Positions 50,026 to 58,973 of a stretch of 64,000 bases of DNA are shown one piece after another. Below the pieces are notes generated by a model. That model ran no database searches. It was given only the letters and a program-made list of their open reading frames with translations, and had not been told where the DNA came from. A program made the position numbers and the translations under genes. Position 1 is the stretch's first letter; each line of letters opens with the position of its first letter. The stretch is from Algihabitans albus (lineage in GTDB: Bacteria > Pseudomonadota > Alphaproteobacteria > Kiloniellales > DSM-21159): the NCBI RefSeq assembly GCF_003572205.1, contig NZ_QXNY01000002.1, positions 1,047,283 through 1,111,282 on the forward strand. Reading direction: 5' to 3'.

Positions 50026-51252
50026 TCACGTCGCAGCACTGACCACGTCCCTAAGCGGCCTGTCGATATCGGCCAGCGTAGCCGGGTCGAGGGCAACGCG
50101 AGCTTCGATCAACCGCTTGAGCGGCCGGCGCTCGCGGCCGGCGTTGACCAGGGCCGCCGTCGTCACGCGGCCCTCCACGAGACCGAGCAGACAGAAGCTG
50201 CCGCTGTCCGGGTCACCCCGCAGAACCTCCTGCGCGACCGGCTGTTTGAGACCCAGTAGCTGCAGGTTCAGATCGTATTGGTCCGTCCAGAACCAGGGCA
50301 CCCCGCCATGGCGTTCGGTGCCACCCAGGATGGCCTTTGCCGCCGCCTGCGGCGCCAGCTCCGCATTCTCCCAGGACTCCAGTCGTACCGGGCGGCCACT
50401 CCAGCTATCGTCGAAGCACGCACAGTCGCCCACCGCATAGATATCCTCGGCGACCCTGCAGGCGCCGTCGACGCGGATCCCGTTGTCGCAAGGGAGGCCC
50501 GCCGCCCGCGCCAGCCCGACGTTCGGTAGACCACCGACACCGACCACGACCAGATCCGCAGGCAATCGGGTTCCGTCCGACAGGCGCACGGCACGGACCC
50601 CGCCATCGCCTTCGAAACCGGCCACCCCGACCCCCAGACGCAAGTCGACGCCCTCGCGCCGATGGCGCTGCGCCAGATACCGCGCCAGGCGCGCGGGCAG
50701 CGCACGCTCCAGTAACTGCGGCCGCATCTCCAGCAGAGTGGCGTTGCATCCCCGGCGCCGCGCGCTGGCCGCCACCTCCAGACCGATGAAGCCACCGCCG
50801 ATCAGGACCACATCGGCGCCGGGCCGCAAGTGCGACCGCAGAGCGCGGGCATCCGCGGCAGTGCGCAGGGAGACCACACCGTCCAATCCGGCGCCCGGCA
50901 GGCTCAACCGCCGTGCCTCGCAGCCGGTGGCCAGCACCAGAACGTCCCAACCTTCGACGCCGCCGTCCGCCAGGCGCAGACGCCGCGCCGCAGGGTCCAG
51001 ACTCTCGACCCGGCAGCCGACGCGCAACTCGACAGCCTCGTCGGCATACCAGTCCGGGGCGTAGATGCCGCCGGCATTCGGATCGGCGTCTTCGGTCAAG
51101 ACCTGCTTCGACAACGGTGGACGCTCGTAGGGCGGTTCCTCCTCGGCCCCGAGCAGCAGGATGCGATCCTGCCACCCTTGCTTCCGGAGCGCGGCAGCGG
51201 TGCGGGCTCCGGCTTGGCCGGCGCCGACGATGACGGCGGTTCGTTGCGACAT
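50026..51252 (-). CDS. FAD-dependent ferredoxin/rubredoxin-type reductase
   Basis: A 408-residue flavoprotein of the BphA4/rhodocoxin-reductase type. The FAD-binding GxGxxG is at residues 10-15 (VGAGQAG), the NAD(P)-binding copy reads LIGGGFIGLEVA in the middle, and AVGDCACF near the end is the third FAD contact. It passes electrons from NADH to a ferredoxin feeding a Rieske oxygenase, so it is the likely reductase of the oxygenase at 59 kb; a separate ferredoxin is not visible. MSQRTAVIVGAG at 51252 is the natural start. It is the last gene of the minus-strand catabolic operon. Confidence 0.9.
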   Translation of the reverse strand: MSQRTAVIVGAGQAGARTAAALRKQGWQDRILLLGAEEEPPYERPPLSKQVLTEDADPNAGGIYAPDWYADEAVELRVGCRVESLDPAARRLRLADGGVEGWDVLVLATGCEARRLSLPGAGLDGVVSLRTAADARALRSHLRPGADVVLIGGGFIGLEVAASARRRGCNATLLEMRPQLLERALPARLARYLAQRHRREGVDLRLGVGVAGFEGDGGVRAVRLSDGTRLPADLVVVGVGGLPNVGLARAAGLPCDNGIRVDGACRVAEDIYAVGDCACFDDSWSGRPVRLESWENAELAPQAAAKAILGGTERHGGVPWFWTDQYDLNLQLLGLKQPVAQEVLRGDPDSGSFCLLGLVEGRVTTAALVNAGRERRPLKRLIEARVALDPATLADIDRPLRDVVSAAT

Positions 51253-51368
51253 AAAGCGAGAAAGCTCCGATCTCCCCCGGATGGCCCGAAGCCTCCGGAT
51301 GCCGAGACCTGGGATACCGAGGCCCGGGTGCGGCAACAGCTGCCGCACCCGGTGCATTCCTCCCCCGT

Positions 51369-52289
51369 CTACTGTGCGGCGATTTCCCGCAGCAGCCCGG
51401 CACGCTGCAGAACGGCGTCCAGGCGCGGCTCCAGCTCCGGCGCGGCGGGCACCATCGGCAGCCGGTGGGTGTTCCTGGGAAGCAGGTCAAGCCGCCGCAT
51501 CATGTACTTGATGGCGATCGGATTGGTGTCGAAGAAGACCGCCTTGTTCAATTCCCAGAGCTTGAAATGCAGCGCACGCCCGCGCGCCATCTCGCCGGCC
51601 GCCGTCGCCTCGTAGAGCTCCGCCACCGCCGACGGCCAGACGTTGCCGACCGCGTTCATCATTCCCGCCGAACCGATGCACAGCATCGGAAAGCTGAGCT
51701 CCTCCAGGCCGACGAAGATGCGGAACTCTTCTCCGAAGGTCCGCAGCATTTCGCTGACCAGCGCCAGGTCGATGACCGCATGCTTGATGCCGACGAAGTC
51801 TTCCGAAGCGCCGGCGATCTCCTGCAGCGCCTCCAACGTCACGGAGACCGCCGTGCGGCCGGGAATGTGATAGATCATCCAGGGCTTGTCGGTCCGCTTC
51901 GCCAGCTCGGCGTAGTAGGCCACCAGTCCGCGCTGCGGCGGGCGTATGTAGTAGGGCGTGACGATCAGCAGCGCATCCGCCCCGACCTTGGTGGCGTGCT
52001 CGGTGAGCGCCGCGGATTCTGCAAAGCTCTGCGAGCCGGTCGCCGCCACAACGGGCACGCGCCCGGCCGCCGCCTCGAGACCCACGTCCACCAGCCGGTT
52101 GCGCTCCTCGACGGTCAGCGTCGAGGGCTCTGAGGTCGTGCCATTCACGACGATCCCGTGCGTGCCGGCCGCGATCTGCTGATCCACCAGACGCGCGTAG
52201 GCGTCGTAATCCACGGCCCCCTCGTCCGAAAAGGGCGTCACCAGGGGTGGATAGCTGCCGCGCAGGAAGGCACTGTCAAGCGATCTCAT
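51369..52289 (-). CDS. DapA/N-acetylneuraminate-lyase family aldolase or hydratase
   Basis: A 306-residue class I aldolase. The Schiff-base lysine is K169 (GIKHAV), the general-base tyrosine is Y140 (IYHIPGRT) and the substrate carboxylate loop is GTTSEPSTLT (50-59). Members add or remove pyruvate or dehydrate sugar acids. Because it sits in an aromatic-degradation operon, it may cleave a pyruvate-containing ring-fission product rather than make dihydrodipicolinate. It overlaps the cupin gene by four bases (ATGA) and lies 116 bases before the reductase gene. Substrate unknown. Confidence 0.9.
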   Translation of the reverse strand: MRSLDSAFLRGSYPPLVTPFSDEGAVDYDAYARLVDQQIAAGTHGIVVNGTTSEPSTLTVEERNRLVDVGLEAAAGRVPVVAATGSQSFAESAALTEHATKVGADALLIVTPYYIRPPQRGLVAYYAELAKRTDKPWMIYHIPGRTAVSVTLEALQEIAGASEDFVGIKHAVIDLALVSEMLRTFGEEFRIFVGLEELSFPMLCIGSAGMMNAVGNVWPSAVAELYEATAAGEMARGRALHFKLWELNKAVFFDTNPIAIKYMMRRLDLLPRNTHRLPMVPAAPELEPRLDAVLQRAGLLREIAAQ

Positions 52290-53410
52290 TCCGCCGCTCC
52301 CGCCAGTTTGCGGTTGGTGCCGAAGCCCGGCTGGCTACCCAGGATCGACGCCGGCAGCTTGAGGTCCTCCTGCCACAGCAGGGACTCCATCCAGATGTTG
52401 AGCGGTTGATCCTGGACGGTCAGTTCGTAGACGTAATCGTCGTAGCTGGCATGGTTGTGTACGGCCCATCCCGGCGCCGAAAGCATCAGGTCGCCGGCCT
52501 TCCATTCCAGCACTTCGCCTTCGACCGTGCTCCGCCCGCTGCCGCTGAAATAGTAGTTGATGGCGGCCGAGACGTGGCGGTGCGGGCGGTCGACGATCTT
52601 CGGTGGACGGATCGTCATGGTGGCGAAAAAGCTGGGGGTGGTCCCGTTGGTTCGCTCCGTGCGCGGATTGTAGAGCAGATAGAGACGCCGGCCGACGTAG
52701 TCCTTGCCCAGCGCCTCCAGTTTATCGATGTTCTCCTTGACCGACGCCCAGGGCCAATGGAGTACGGGAGACGGCACCGACGCGGGGTTGATCAAGGTCT
52801 CGTAAGGCATCAGCCAAGCACCGTCCTCGGTCAACTGGAAGGTGCCGTAAGGGCTCTCGCGGCGCGGATCTTCGCGCCCCTTCCCCTCGCCGTAGTCGTA
52901 CCCCTCCCCCTCGACCGCCCTGATGTCGGTCGGCGCGTTCTCTTCGGCGAGGTAGACGTTCATCTTATCCAGAAGCGCGGCGTTGGAGTAGGTCAGCCGG
53001 ACCTGCAGATCCTTCCCGTCGTTGACATGCCAGTAGGTGACGTAGGACGGGTGATTCCAGACGTCGTACTGCCCGAAGTCGACGCGCTTGCCGCCGGAGA
53101 TCGAATAGCCGCCGCCGCGAATACAAAAATTCACTTCAGTAGCGTTGTGGCGGAACGGCGCCGTCTTCTCGCCCGGCTTCAGCACATCCAGGTTGACGCG
53201 GATGCCCGGCGCCAGGCCCAACCCGGGCGCCTTGGAGTGCGGATGGACGATCCAGGACTGACGGCGGCCGTTGGCCGGGATCGGCAGATCGGCCAGGCGC
53301 TCGACCTCGGCGTCGATCGCCTCCTTCGGGATCACGGTGGCGGGCCAGAAGTCCAGCGGCTGTTGCTGGTCGACGCCCGCCTTGTCTACGAAGAACGTAC
53401 TGCTGCTCAT
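52286..53410 (-). CDS. Bicupin, gentisate-1,2-dioxygenase-like ring-cleavage enzyme
   Basis: A 374-residue two-cupin protein of the gentisate/1-hydroxy-2-naphthoate dioxygenase superfamily. The second cupin has PHRH (H277, H279) and HNH (H318, H320) as possible iron ligands. The first cupin shows only FRHNATEV (H88) and lacks the usual HxH pair, although classical gentisate dioxygenases hold the metal in their first cupin. It would open an aromatic ring bearing para-related hydroxyl or amino groups. Operon and Rieske oxygenase nearby support this; the substrate is unknown. Confidence 0.82.
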   Translation of the reverse strand: MSSSTFFVDKAGVDQQQPLDFWPATVIPKEAIDAEVERLADLPIPANGRRQSWIVHPHSKAPGLGLAPGIRVNLDVLKPGEKTAPFRHNATEVNFCIRGGGYSISGGKRVDFGQYDVWNHPSYVTYWHVNDGKDLQVRLTYSNAALLDKMNVYLAEENAPTDIRAVEGEGYDYGEGKGREDPRRESPYGTFQLTEDGAWLMPYETLINPASVPSPVLHWPWASVKENIDKLEALGKDYVGRRLYLLYNPRTERTNGTTPSFFATMTIRPPKIVDRPHRHVSAAINYYFSGSGRSTVEGEVLEWKAGDLMLSAPGWAVHNHASYDDYVYELTVQDQPLNIWMESLLWQEDLKLPASILGSQPGFGTNRKLAGAAE

Positions 53411-53449
53411 CTGAGCTTCTCCCTCGGCATAGAGCCTGCCGGGCCGCAG

Positions 53450-54457
53450 TCAGGCGGCGCGCGTCAGGCGCGGCTTCACTTTCGTCGGATGCGGCAAGCG
53501 GCGGCCCAGCCCCTGCGCCTCGGCCTCGCGCAGCGCTGCCAGTCCCACCGCCAGGTCGGAAATGCCCATACCCATGGCCTTGAACAGAGTCAGATCCGCT
53601 CCGGTCCGGCGACCTGCACCCTCGGCCACGAGCGCGGACAGCGGGCGGACCGCCTGCCAAGCGGTTTCATCCTCGCCGAAGCGGGTCCGGAACTCTTTCG
53701 ACAGACGTCGCACCGACGCCAGGCTGTCGACGCCGATCGAGGCGCAGCGCTCGAAGACGTCCTGGCCGAACTCCTCGCGCTCGGGCGAAATCGCGCCGAT
53801 TGCGTTCAGGTGCGTACCCGGCACCAGCTCGGCCGAGCCCAAGACGGGTACTCGCGCCCGGGTGACCAGGGTGACCACATCGGCGTCGGCGACACAGGCC
53901 GCGGCAGTCTCCGCCGCGACCACCTCGACCCCCAAACCGGCACTGCGGACCTGCTGGGCAAAAGCCGTGCGTCGGTCGGAGTCCCGGCTGAACAGACGCA
54001 CCTGGGCGATCGGGCGGACCGCACAGACGGCCGCGACCTGGGTCAGCGCCTGCTTGCCCGCACCGACCTGTCCAAGTACGGCGGCGTCTGGGCGTGCCAT
54101 CCAGCGGGTGGCGACGCCGGTCACGGCAGCGGTCCGCATCTGCCCCAGCGCAAAGGCCTCGATCACCGCGCGCAGACGCCCGGTCTCCGAGTTCCAAATC
54201 AGCAGCAGCGGCGTCGCACCGCCCGCGGTATGCGCCCAGGTCTTGGTCCCAACGACCTGCTCGCCTTCCACCGTGGCGCCGATGGCATGCAGCGTATGGC
54301 CCTCGCCCCACAGGAGATGCGTTTTCTCCATGTTGGTGGCACGGCCTTGCGCCTCCAGTGCAAGTCCGTGTTCCAGCGCGTCGATCGCGTCGGGCAGGCT
54401 GATCGCCCGAACCACGTCGGCCTCGCTGATCCAGAGGGTGGCGTCTTCTGTGCTCAT
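53450..54457 (-). CDS. Ornithine cyclodeaminase / mu-crystallin family protein
   Basis: A 335-residue Rossmann protein. The N-terminal LWISEADVVRAISLPDAIDA, the GTKTWAHT and IEAFALGQMRTAAVTGVATRW stretches and the nucleotide site VLGQVGAGKQALTQ identify the family, which contains imine reductases, alanine dehydrogenase-like and ornithine-cyclising enzymes. In this operon a role in reducing an imine or removing ammonia from a nitrogen-containing intermediate is possible. The open frame starts far upstream; ATG 54457 overlaps the preceding stop as ATGA and starts the domain. The substrate is unknown. Confidence 0.88.
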   Translation of the reverse strand: MSTEDATLWISEADVVRAISLPDAIDALEHGLALEAQGRATNMEKTHLLWGEGHTLHAIGATVEGEQVVGTKTWAHTAGGATPLLLIWNSETGRLRAVIEAFALGQMRTAAVTGVATRWMARPDAAVLGQVGAGKQALTQVAAVCAVRPIAQVRLFSRDSDRRTAFAQQVRSAGLGVEVVAAETAAACVADADVVTLVTRARVPVLGSAELVPGTHLNAIGAISPEREEFGQDVFERCASIGVDSLASVRRLSKEFRTRFGEDETAWQAVRPLSALVAEGAGRRTGADLTLFKAMGMGISDLAVGLAALREAEAQGLGRRLPHPTKVKPRLTRAA

Positions 54458-55065
54458 CCGACGAACCCGTCTTCGAAGATGGAGGGCACCGGCGGCTCGA
54501 GCGCCAGCGTGTTGACGATCAGTGCGTGCACGAGATAGCGCCCGGCCACCATCATGACCGCAACGGCCTGCCGGTGGCCGAGAAGCTCCACGAGGTGCTC
54601 GAAGGTCGTGTGCGCCGCCTCCGACCGGCCATGAGACTCCAATGCCGCGAGGAGGTACCGCTGCACGGCGCACTCGGCCTCCGACAGAGCTTGAGTTCCC
54701 TTGGGCGTCTCCTCCTCAAGTCCCAGGCCGTCAGGATTCAGACCATCGGGATTCAGGCGCTCGACCGCTTCGACCCAATCGCGACCGAGGCCGAGCCGTA
54801 CCGAGAGACGCTCATGTTGATGGCGCTCATAGGCGTTGCCCAGATGAGCCGCGCAGGTCAGAGCGATAACCTCGACCAACGCCTTGGGCAGATCCGACTT
54901 GGCACTCTCGGTGAAGTCGACGAAGGCCTCGAGCGCCTGCGGCTGGTGGCCTGCTACCCGGAAGAACTCGCCGAGGTAGCCCAACCGTTCGACACGGGGC
55001 TGCAGCGCAGCCGCCAAGCCGTCGGGCATTTCCCTCAAGTCCAGTCGCGGAATAGCTTTGCTCAT
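54454..55065 (-). CDS. AhpD-like / carboxymuconolactone-decarboxylase-family helical protein
   Basis: A 203-residue all-helical protein. The segment ALVEVIALTCAAHLGNAYER, followed by HQHERLSVRLGLG, matches the AhpD/CMD fold, but only one cysteine is present in place of the CxxC redox pair, so peroxidase activity is doubtful. A 15-base tandem repeat encodes the duplicated LNPDG-LNPDG linker near residue 105. It is the first gene of the minus-strand operon, overlapping the next start by four bases (ATGA). A lactone or decarboxylation step in ring degradation is possible but unproven. Confidence 0.68.
   Translation of the reverse strand: MSKAIPRLDLREMPDGLAAALQPRVERLGYLGEFFRVAGHQPQALEAFVDFTESAKSDLPKALVEVIALTCAAHLGNAYERHQHERLSVRLGLGRDWVEAVERLNPDGLNPDGLGLEEETPKGTQALSEAECAVQRYLLAALESHGRSEAAHTTFEHLVELLGHRQAVAVMMVAGRYLVHALIVNTLALEPPVPSIFEDGFVG
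54727..54756 (-). repeat. 15-bp imperfect tandem repeat inside the AhpD-like gene
   Basis: Two 15-base units (54727-54741, 54742-54756) encode LNPDG twice in frame. They lie in a linker between helices, where such length changes are usually harmless. Confidence 0.7.
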
Positions 55066-55086
55066 GAGAGCCTTCCCATCTGTTCC

Positions 55087-55104
55087 ATTCGCACTGTAGC
55101 GAAT
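55087..55104. promoter_or_regulatory. 18-bp inverted repeat, candidate MarR operator (catabolic operon)
   Basis: ATTCGCACTGTAGCGAAT has perfect arms ATTCGC/GCGAAT around six bases. It lies 22 bases upstream of the AhpD-like gene. Related 18-mers sit upstream of the Rieske gene (58974-58991) and the M29/NicX-like gene (62796-62813). Confidence 0.6.
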
Positions 55105-55133
55105 AAATTTCTCCTATCCAAGCGCTAAGACAT

Positions 55134-55149
55134 ATCTTCGTTTGAAGAT
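55134..55149. repeat. Short inverted repeat in the divergent catabolic promoter
   Basis: ATCTTC-GTTT-GAAGAT, perfect six-base arms, in a strongly AT-rich region between the two divergent transcription units. It may be part of a promoter or operator. Confidence 0.45.
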
Positions 55150-55242
55150 TTAATATATTGAAATATAATAATTAATTTGTAGATTATGATGATATATAGA
55201 CTCGGATTATCCGCTTGTGATCCAATCATCGAAATTATATCG

Positions 55243-55258
55243 TTCACTTGCGAGTGAA
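55243..55258. promoter_or_regulatory. 16-bp dyad TTCACT-N4-AGTGAA upstream of the TAXI-TRAP genes
   Basis: TTCACTTGCGAGTGAA has perfect six-base arms and lies about 75 bases before the TAXI binding-protein gene, in the position of an operator. Size and symmetry fit a MarR- or GntR-type site. Confidence 0.55.
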
Positions 55259-55332
55259 ATTTGCCAGCTCTCCACTGAGAGGCGCGACAAGACGCCACCG
55301 GCAGCCAAAAACTTCGATGGGAGGACTCAAGA

Positions 55333-56316
55333 ATGCGCAAGTTCGCGATTGCGGCGACCGTAGCGGCTTTCAGCTTCACAACGGCACCGGCCTTTGCCGA
55401 GAGCTACAATCTGACCGTCGCGGGTGCGTCGCCGGGCGGCCTTTGGTCGCTCCTGGGCGCCGGCCTCGACGCCGCGGTCAAGGAGGCTTACCCCGGCTCG
55501 ACGGTGACCTACCAAACCTCAGGCGGCGGCCTGGCGAACGTCGCCGTGCTCCAGCGCAGAGACGCCGACATGGGGATCGTTCACGATGCCGAGCTGCAGG
55601 TGGCAAAGCAGGGCGGAGAGCCATTCAACGCGCCGGTCGAGGATCTGCGGGTGCTCAGCTATCTCTACACCTGGGCACCGATGCAACCGGTCATCAACGC
55701 CGACTTCGCCGCCAAGCACGGCATCGAGACTTTCGCCGATCTTGCCGCCAAAGAGGTTCCGGTGCGTGTGGCGATCAACAAGCGCGGCAACATCGCCTCC
55801 GCGGTGGCGCTGGCGATGCTGGAGGCAATCGGCGCCGGTCCCGACGAGATCGAGGCCTGGGGCGGTGACGTGATCTACGCGGCGTCGGGCGAGCAGGCGA
55901 CGCTGATGCAAGACCGACGGGTCGACATGACCCTCAACTCGATCTTCGTGCGGCACCGCTCCATCATGCAGCAGGCCGATGCCATCGACTTGCAGCTCCT
56001 ACCGATCTCGGCGGAGACCCAGGCCGCGGTCAACGACCGCACGGGAACCAGCGACTTCGTGATCCCCGGCGGCAGCTACGACTGGGCGCCGGAGGATGCC
56101 GCGACGGTGACGCTCGGCGCTGCCCTGGTGGTCCGGGCCGATATGGACGAACAGACCGCTTACAACCTGACCAAGGCGCTGTTCGAGAACCACGGGAAAA
56201 TCGCCGGCGTGCACAAGGCGATGAATGCCCTGACACCGGAGATCATGGCCGCGCAGAAAGTCGTCCCCTATCACGACGGGGCGCTCCGCTACCTCTCCGA
56301 AGCCGGCTTGATGTGA
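55333..56316 (+). CDS. TAXI family TRAP transporter solute-binding protein
   Basis: A 327-residue periplasmic receptor with a Sec signal (MRKFAIAATVAAFSFTTAPA, cut after AFA). The mature N-terminus YNLTVAGASPGGLWSLLGAG, the QTSGGGLANVAVLQRRDADMGIVHD stretch and the VNDRTGTSDFVIPGGSYDWA region fit the TAXI class. It binds a small acid and hands it to the fused permease encoded eight bases downstream. It is divergent from the catabolic operon, so the ligand is probably the aromatic or heteroaromatic acid degraded by it. The exact ligand is unknown. Confidence 0.92.
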   Translation: MRKFAIAATVAAFSFTTAPAFAESYNLTVAGASPGGLWSLLGAGLDAAVKEAYPGSTVTYQTSGGGLANVAVLQRRDADMGIVHDAELQVAKQGGEPFNAPVEDLRVLSYLYTWAPMQPVINADFAAKHGIETFADLAAKEVPVRVAINKRGNIASAVALAMLEAIGAGPDEIEAWGGDVIYAASGEQATLMQDRRVDMTLNSIFVRHRSIMQQADAIDLQLLPISAETQAAVNDRTGTSDFVIPGGSYDWAPEDAATVTLGAALVVRADMDEQTAYNLTKALFENHGKIAGVHKAMNALTPEIMAAQKVVPYHDGALRYLSEAGLM

Positions 56317-56323
56317 GGCCGAG

Positions 56324-58285
56324 GTGGCTCTGCAGACGATCGAAGTGAAGCGCGCGCTGGCCGGACTTGCATCCTCCGGCCAGCGCCGCAAACTGCCGGG
56401 CCCGCTGGGCCGAGCGGTCCATGGTTTCGCGGCCCTGATCGCGATCGCGGTGGTCTACACGACCACCATCGTGTTCGTCGATCTCTTTGCCATGACGATC
56501 GTCTTCCTGGCGGCCATGCTGGCGCTGGTCTTCCTGACTGTCGGCGCCACTCCGGACAGCCCGACCGACCGGCCCTCTCCGCTCGATTGGCTGTTCACGC
56601 TGATCTCGCTGGCGGTCGGTGCCTACTTTCTGATCGAAAGCGAGCGGATCATCACGCGGATCACGCTGCTGCATCCGCTGACCGGACTCGACATGGTCTT
56701 CGCGCCGGCACTGCTGATGCTGACGCTGGAGGCCACGCGCCGCACCGTCGGCATGGGGCTGACGACGATCGTCGCCATCTTCCTGGCCTACAATCTCTGG
56801 GGTCATTGGCTGCCCGGCAAGCTGAGCCACGGCGAGATCAGCTTCAACCACTTCCTCGACATCATGATGTTCACGACGGACGGCTTGTTCGGCGTGCCGA
56901 TCCGTGTAGCGGCGACCTACGCCTTTCTCTTCGTTCTGTTCGGCACCTTCCTGGCCAAAGCCGGCGGCGCCGAATTCTTCTACAACTTCGCGGCGGCGAT
57001 CGCCGGTCGGCGCCCCGGCGGTCCCGCCAAGATCGCCGTGGTCTCCTCAGGGCTTTACGGAACGCTGTCCGGCAGCCCGACCTCGGACGTGGTGACCACC
57101 GGCTCGATCACCATCCCGATCATGCAGCGCCTCGGCTACTCGAAGCGTCTGGCCGGGGGCGTCGAGGTCGCGGCCTCGACGGGTGGCAGTCTGCTGCCGC
57201 CGGTGATGGGATCGGCCGCCTTCATCATGGCCGAGTTCACCGGCATCGAGTATCGCGAGATCGTCATCGCCGGGCTGGTCCCGGCCCTGCTCTTCTACGT
57301 CTGCGTCTACACGCAGGTGCACCTCCGCTCGCTCAAACTGGGTCTGCGGGGCCTACCCGGCGACGAGCTGCCGGCACTGACCGCAACGTTGCAGAACGGC
57401 GGACTGTTCCTGGTGCCGCTGGGGGCCATGACCATCGCCCTCCTGATGGGCTATTCGCCCACCTACGTCGCGGTCTTCGCGACGGCCACGGTGCTCGCCG
57501 TCGCGTCGGTCCGGCCTTCGACACGAATGGGCCTGCTGAAGATCTGGGACGCGCTCGGCGAAACGACCCTGCGCATGGTCTCGGTGGTGGCGGCCTGCGC
57601 GGCGGCCGGCTTGGTGATCGGCGGTATCTCGATGACCGGACTCGCCAACAAGTTCGCCGATCTGGTCTTCCTGCTGGCCGGCGACAATGCGGGGCTGGCG
57701 CTCGTGATCGCGGCGGCCCTATCGATCCTGTTGGGGATGGGCATGCCGACGCCCTCGGCCTTCATCTTGGCCGCCGTGCTGGTCGGACCGACATTGCTCG
57801 AAATGGGGTTCGGCCTGCTGCAGGCGAACTTGTTCCTGCTCTACTTCGCGGTCCTTTCGGCCATGACGCCGCCAGTCGCCGTGGCGGCCTTCGCGGCGTC
57901 GGCGATCGCCGACGCCAACCCGCTGCACATCGCCTTCACCGCCGTTCGTTTGGCCATTACGGCCTTCATCGTGCCCTTCGCCTTCATCTACGGCGACGGC
58001 CTGCTGCTGCAGGGGGACCTGCTGAACGTGACCCTGGCCTGCACGACGGCTCTGGCCGGCGTGCTGATCCTCGCCGTGGCGGTCGAGGGCTATCTGAAAG
58101 CGCCGCTCGGTGCGCTGCCGCGCCTGCTCTTCGCCGGAGCCGGTCTGCTGCTGATCGTGCCGACCCTGATCTCGGCGGCAGCGGCCTTCGGCCTCCTGGT
58201 TCTGGCGGTCGTGCTAACGCCCGGTCTCGTCGATCACCTCACCGGGCGGGCAAAGGCACCGGTCTCCCAGACCGATGCCAAGTGA
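56324..58285 (+). CDS. TAXI-type TRAP transporter permease (fused small and large subunits)
   Basis: A 653-residue membrane protein joining the DctQ-like four-helix part (about 1-140) to the DctM-like part. The latter shows SGLYGTLSGSPTSDVVTTGS, STGGSLLPPVMGSAAFIMAE and GMGMPTPSAFILAAVLVGPT, typical of TAXI permeases. It imports the ligand with a sodium gradient as driving force (family knowledge). GTG start, eight bases after the binding-protein gene. Its stop faces the MarR gene on the opposite strand. Confidence 0.93.
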   Translation: MALQTIEVKRALAGLASSGQRRKLPGPLGRAVHGFAALIAIAVVYTTTIVFVDLFAMTIVFLAAMLALVFLTVGATPDSPTDRPSPLDWLFTLISLAVGAYFLIESERIITRITLLHPLTGLDMVFAPALLMLTLEATRRTVGMGLTTIVAIFLAYNLWGHWLPGKLSHGEISFNHFLDIMMFTTDGLFGVPIRVAATYAFLFVLFGTFLAKAGGAEFFYNFAAAIAGRRPGGPAKIAVVSSGLYGTLSGSPTSDVVTTGSITIPIMQRLGYSKRLAGGVEVAASTGGSLLPPVMGSAAFIMAEFTGIEYREIVIAGLVPALLFYVCVYTQVHLRSLKLGLRGLPGDELPALTATLQNGGLFLVPLGAMTIALLMGYSPTYVAVFATATVLAVASVRPSTRMGLLKIWDALGETTLRMVSVVAACAAAGLVIGGISMTGLANKFADLVFLLAGDNAGLALVIAAALSILLGMGMPTPSAFILAAVLVGPTLLEMGFGLLQANLFLLYFAVLSAMTPPVAVAAFAASAIADANPLHIAFTAVRLAITAFIVPFAFIYGDGLLLQGDLLNVTLACTTALAGVLILAVAVEGYLKAPLGALPRLLFAGAGLLLIVPTLISAAAAFGLLVLAVVLTPGLVDHLTGRAKAPVSQTDAK

Positions 58286-58329
58286 AGGGGATCGACCTAA
58301 AAATGACGAACCCGCCTGCAACCGTCGCC

Positions 58330-58824
58330 TCAGCGGCGCTCATCCTCGATCTTCCGGCGCAGCTCCTCCCGGATGACCTTCAGGGAGTGGCGCAGGGAGA
58401 CGACTTCGGCCGGCTCCAGGCTGGCGGCGGCCATCCGGTTGACCTCGATCGCGTAGGGCAGCAGCTGACGTTCCAGCGCACGCCCCTCGCGGGTCAGAAA
58501 AACGTTGTACTTGCGCTTATCCGACGGATGTGGCCGGCGTTCGACAAGGCGCCGTTTTTCCAGGTCGTTCAGGGCCGTCACCGTCCGCGGCGTCATGATG
58601 CCCGCCCGTTTCGACAGCTCCGCCTGGGTCAGACCGTCCTGTTCCCAGAGAACGCGCAGGAAAAACCAGTGCCCCATGGTGATGCCGCAGGTCTCGATCC
58701 GCGCCTGCAACAACCGCTGAAAATAGCGGTAGGTATCGCGCAGCAGGTATCCGATGCTCTCGTCCGGGTGGAGAACCGGCCGCTGCGGTTTCCGACGGGA
58801 CGGCTTCTTTACGGACTCGCTCAT
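58330..58824 (-). CDS. MarR family transcriptional regulator of the aromatic cluster
   Basis: A 164-residue MarR protein with a basic N-terminal tail and a winged helix at about residues 50-115 (FFLRVLWEQDGLTQAELSKR, then AGIMTPRTVTALNDLEKRRL, then the KRKYNVFLTREG wing). MarR proteins near aromatic catabolic genes are released from DNA by a substrate or CoA derivative. It lies between the importer and oxygenase genes and is the only regulator in the cluster. ATG 58824 is preferred over a longer frame that runs back to 58986. Confidence 0.9.
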   Translation of the reverse strand: MSESVKKPSRRKPQRPVLHPDESIGYLLRDTYRYFQRLLQARIETCGITMGHWFFLRVLWEQDGLTQAELSKRAGIMTPRTVTALNDLEKRRLVERRPHPSDKRKYNVFLTREGRALERQLLPYAIEVNRMAAASLEPAEVVSLRHSLKVIREELRRKIEDERR

Positions 58825-58973
58825 CGCGCCTGCTCTGCCTTCAGTCTGATCTCGGAGTGGATCCTGGGGCCGACCTGCGCCCCTGCGCAGCGGCCTCCAC
58901 GGATAGACGGTTCGCTTTGCACAGAACAACCCGAATCGAAGTACGTCAATAGCTTGTGGTCGCACAGCCGCGA

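Noticed and set aside
49706..50440. A 244-codon plus-strand frame overlapping the reductase gene
   Set aside because: Mostly antisense to the flavin reductase, with no domain and Arg/Ser-rich composition.
52247..54538. A 763-codon frame opposite the cupin and ornithine-cyclodeaminase genes
   Set aside because: Antisense to well-supported genes; no start context and no family similarity.
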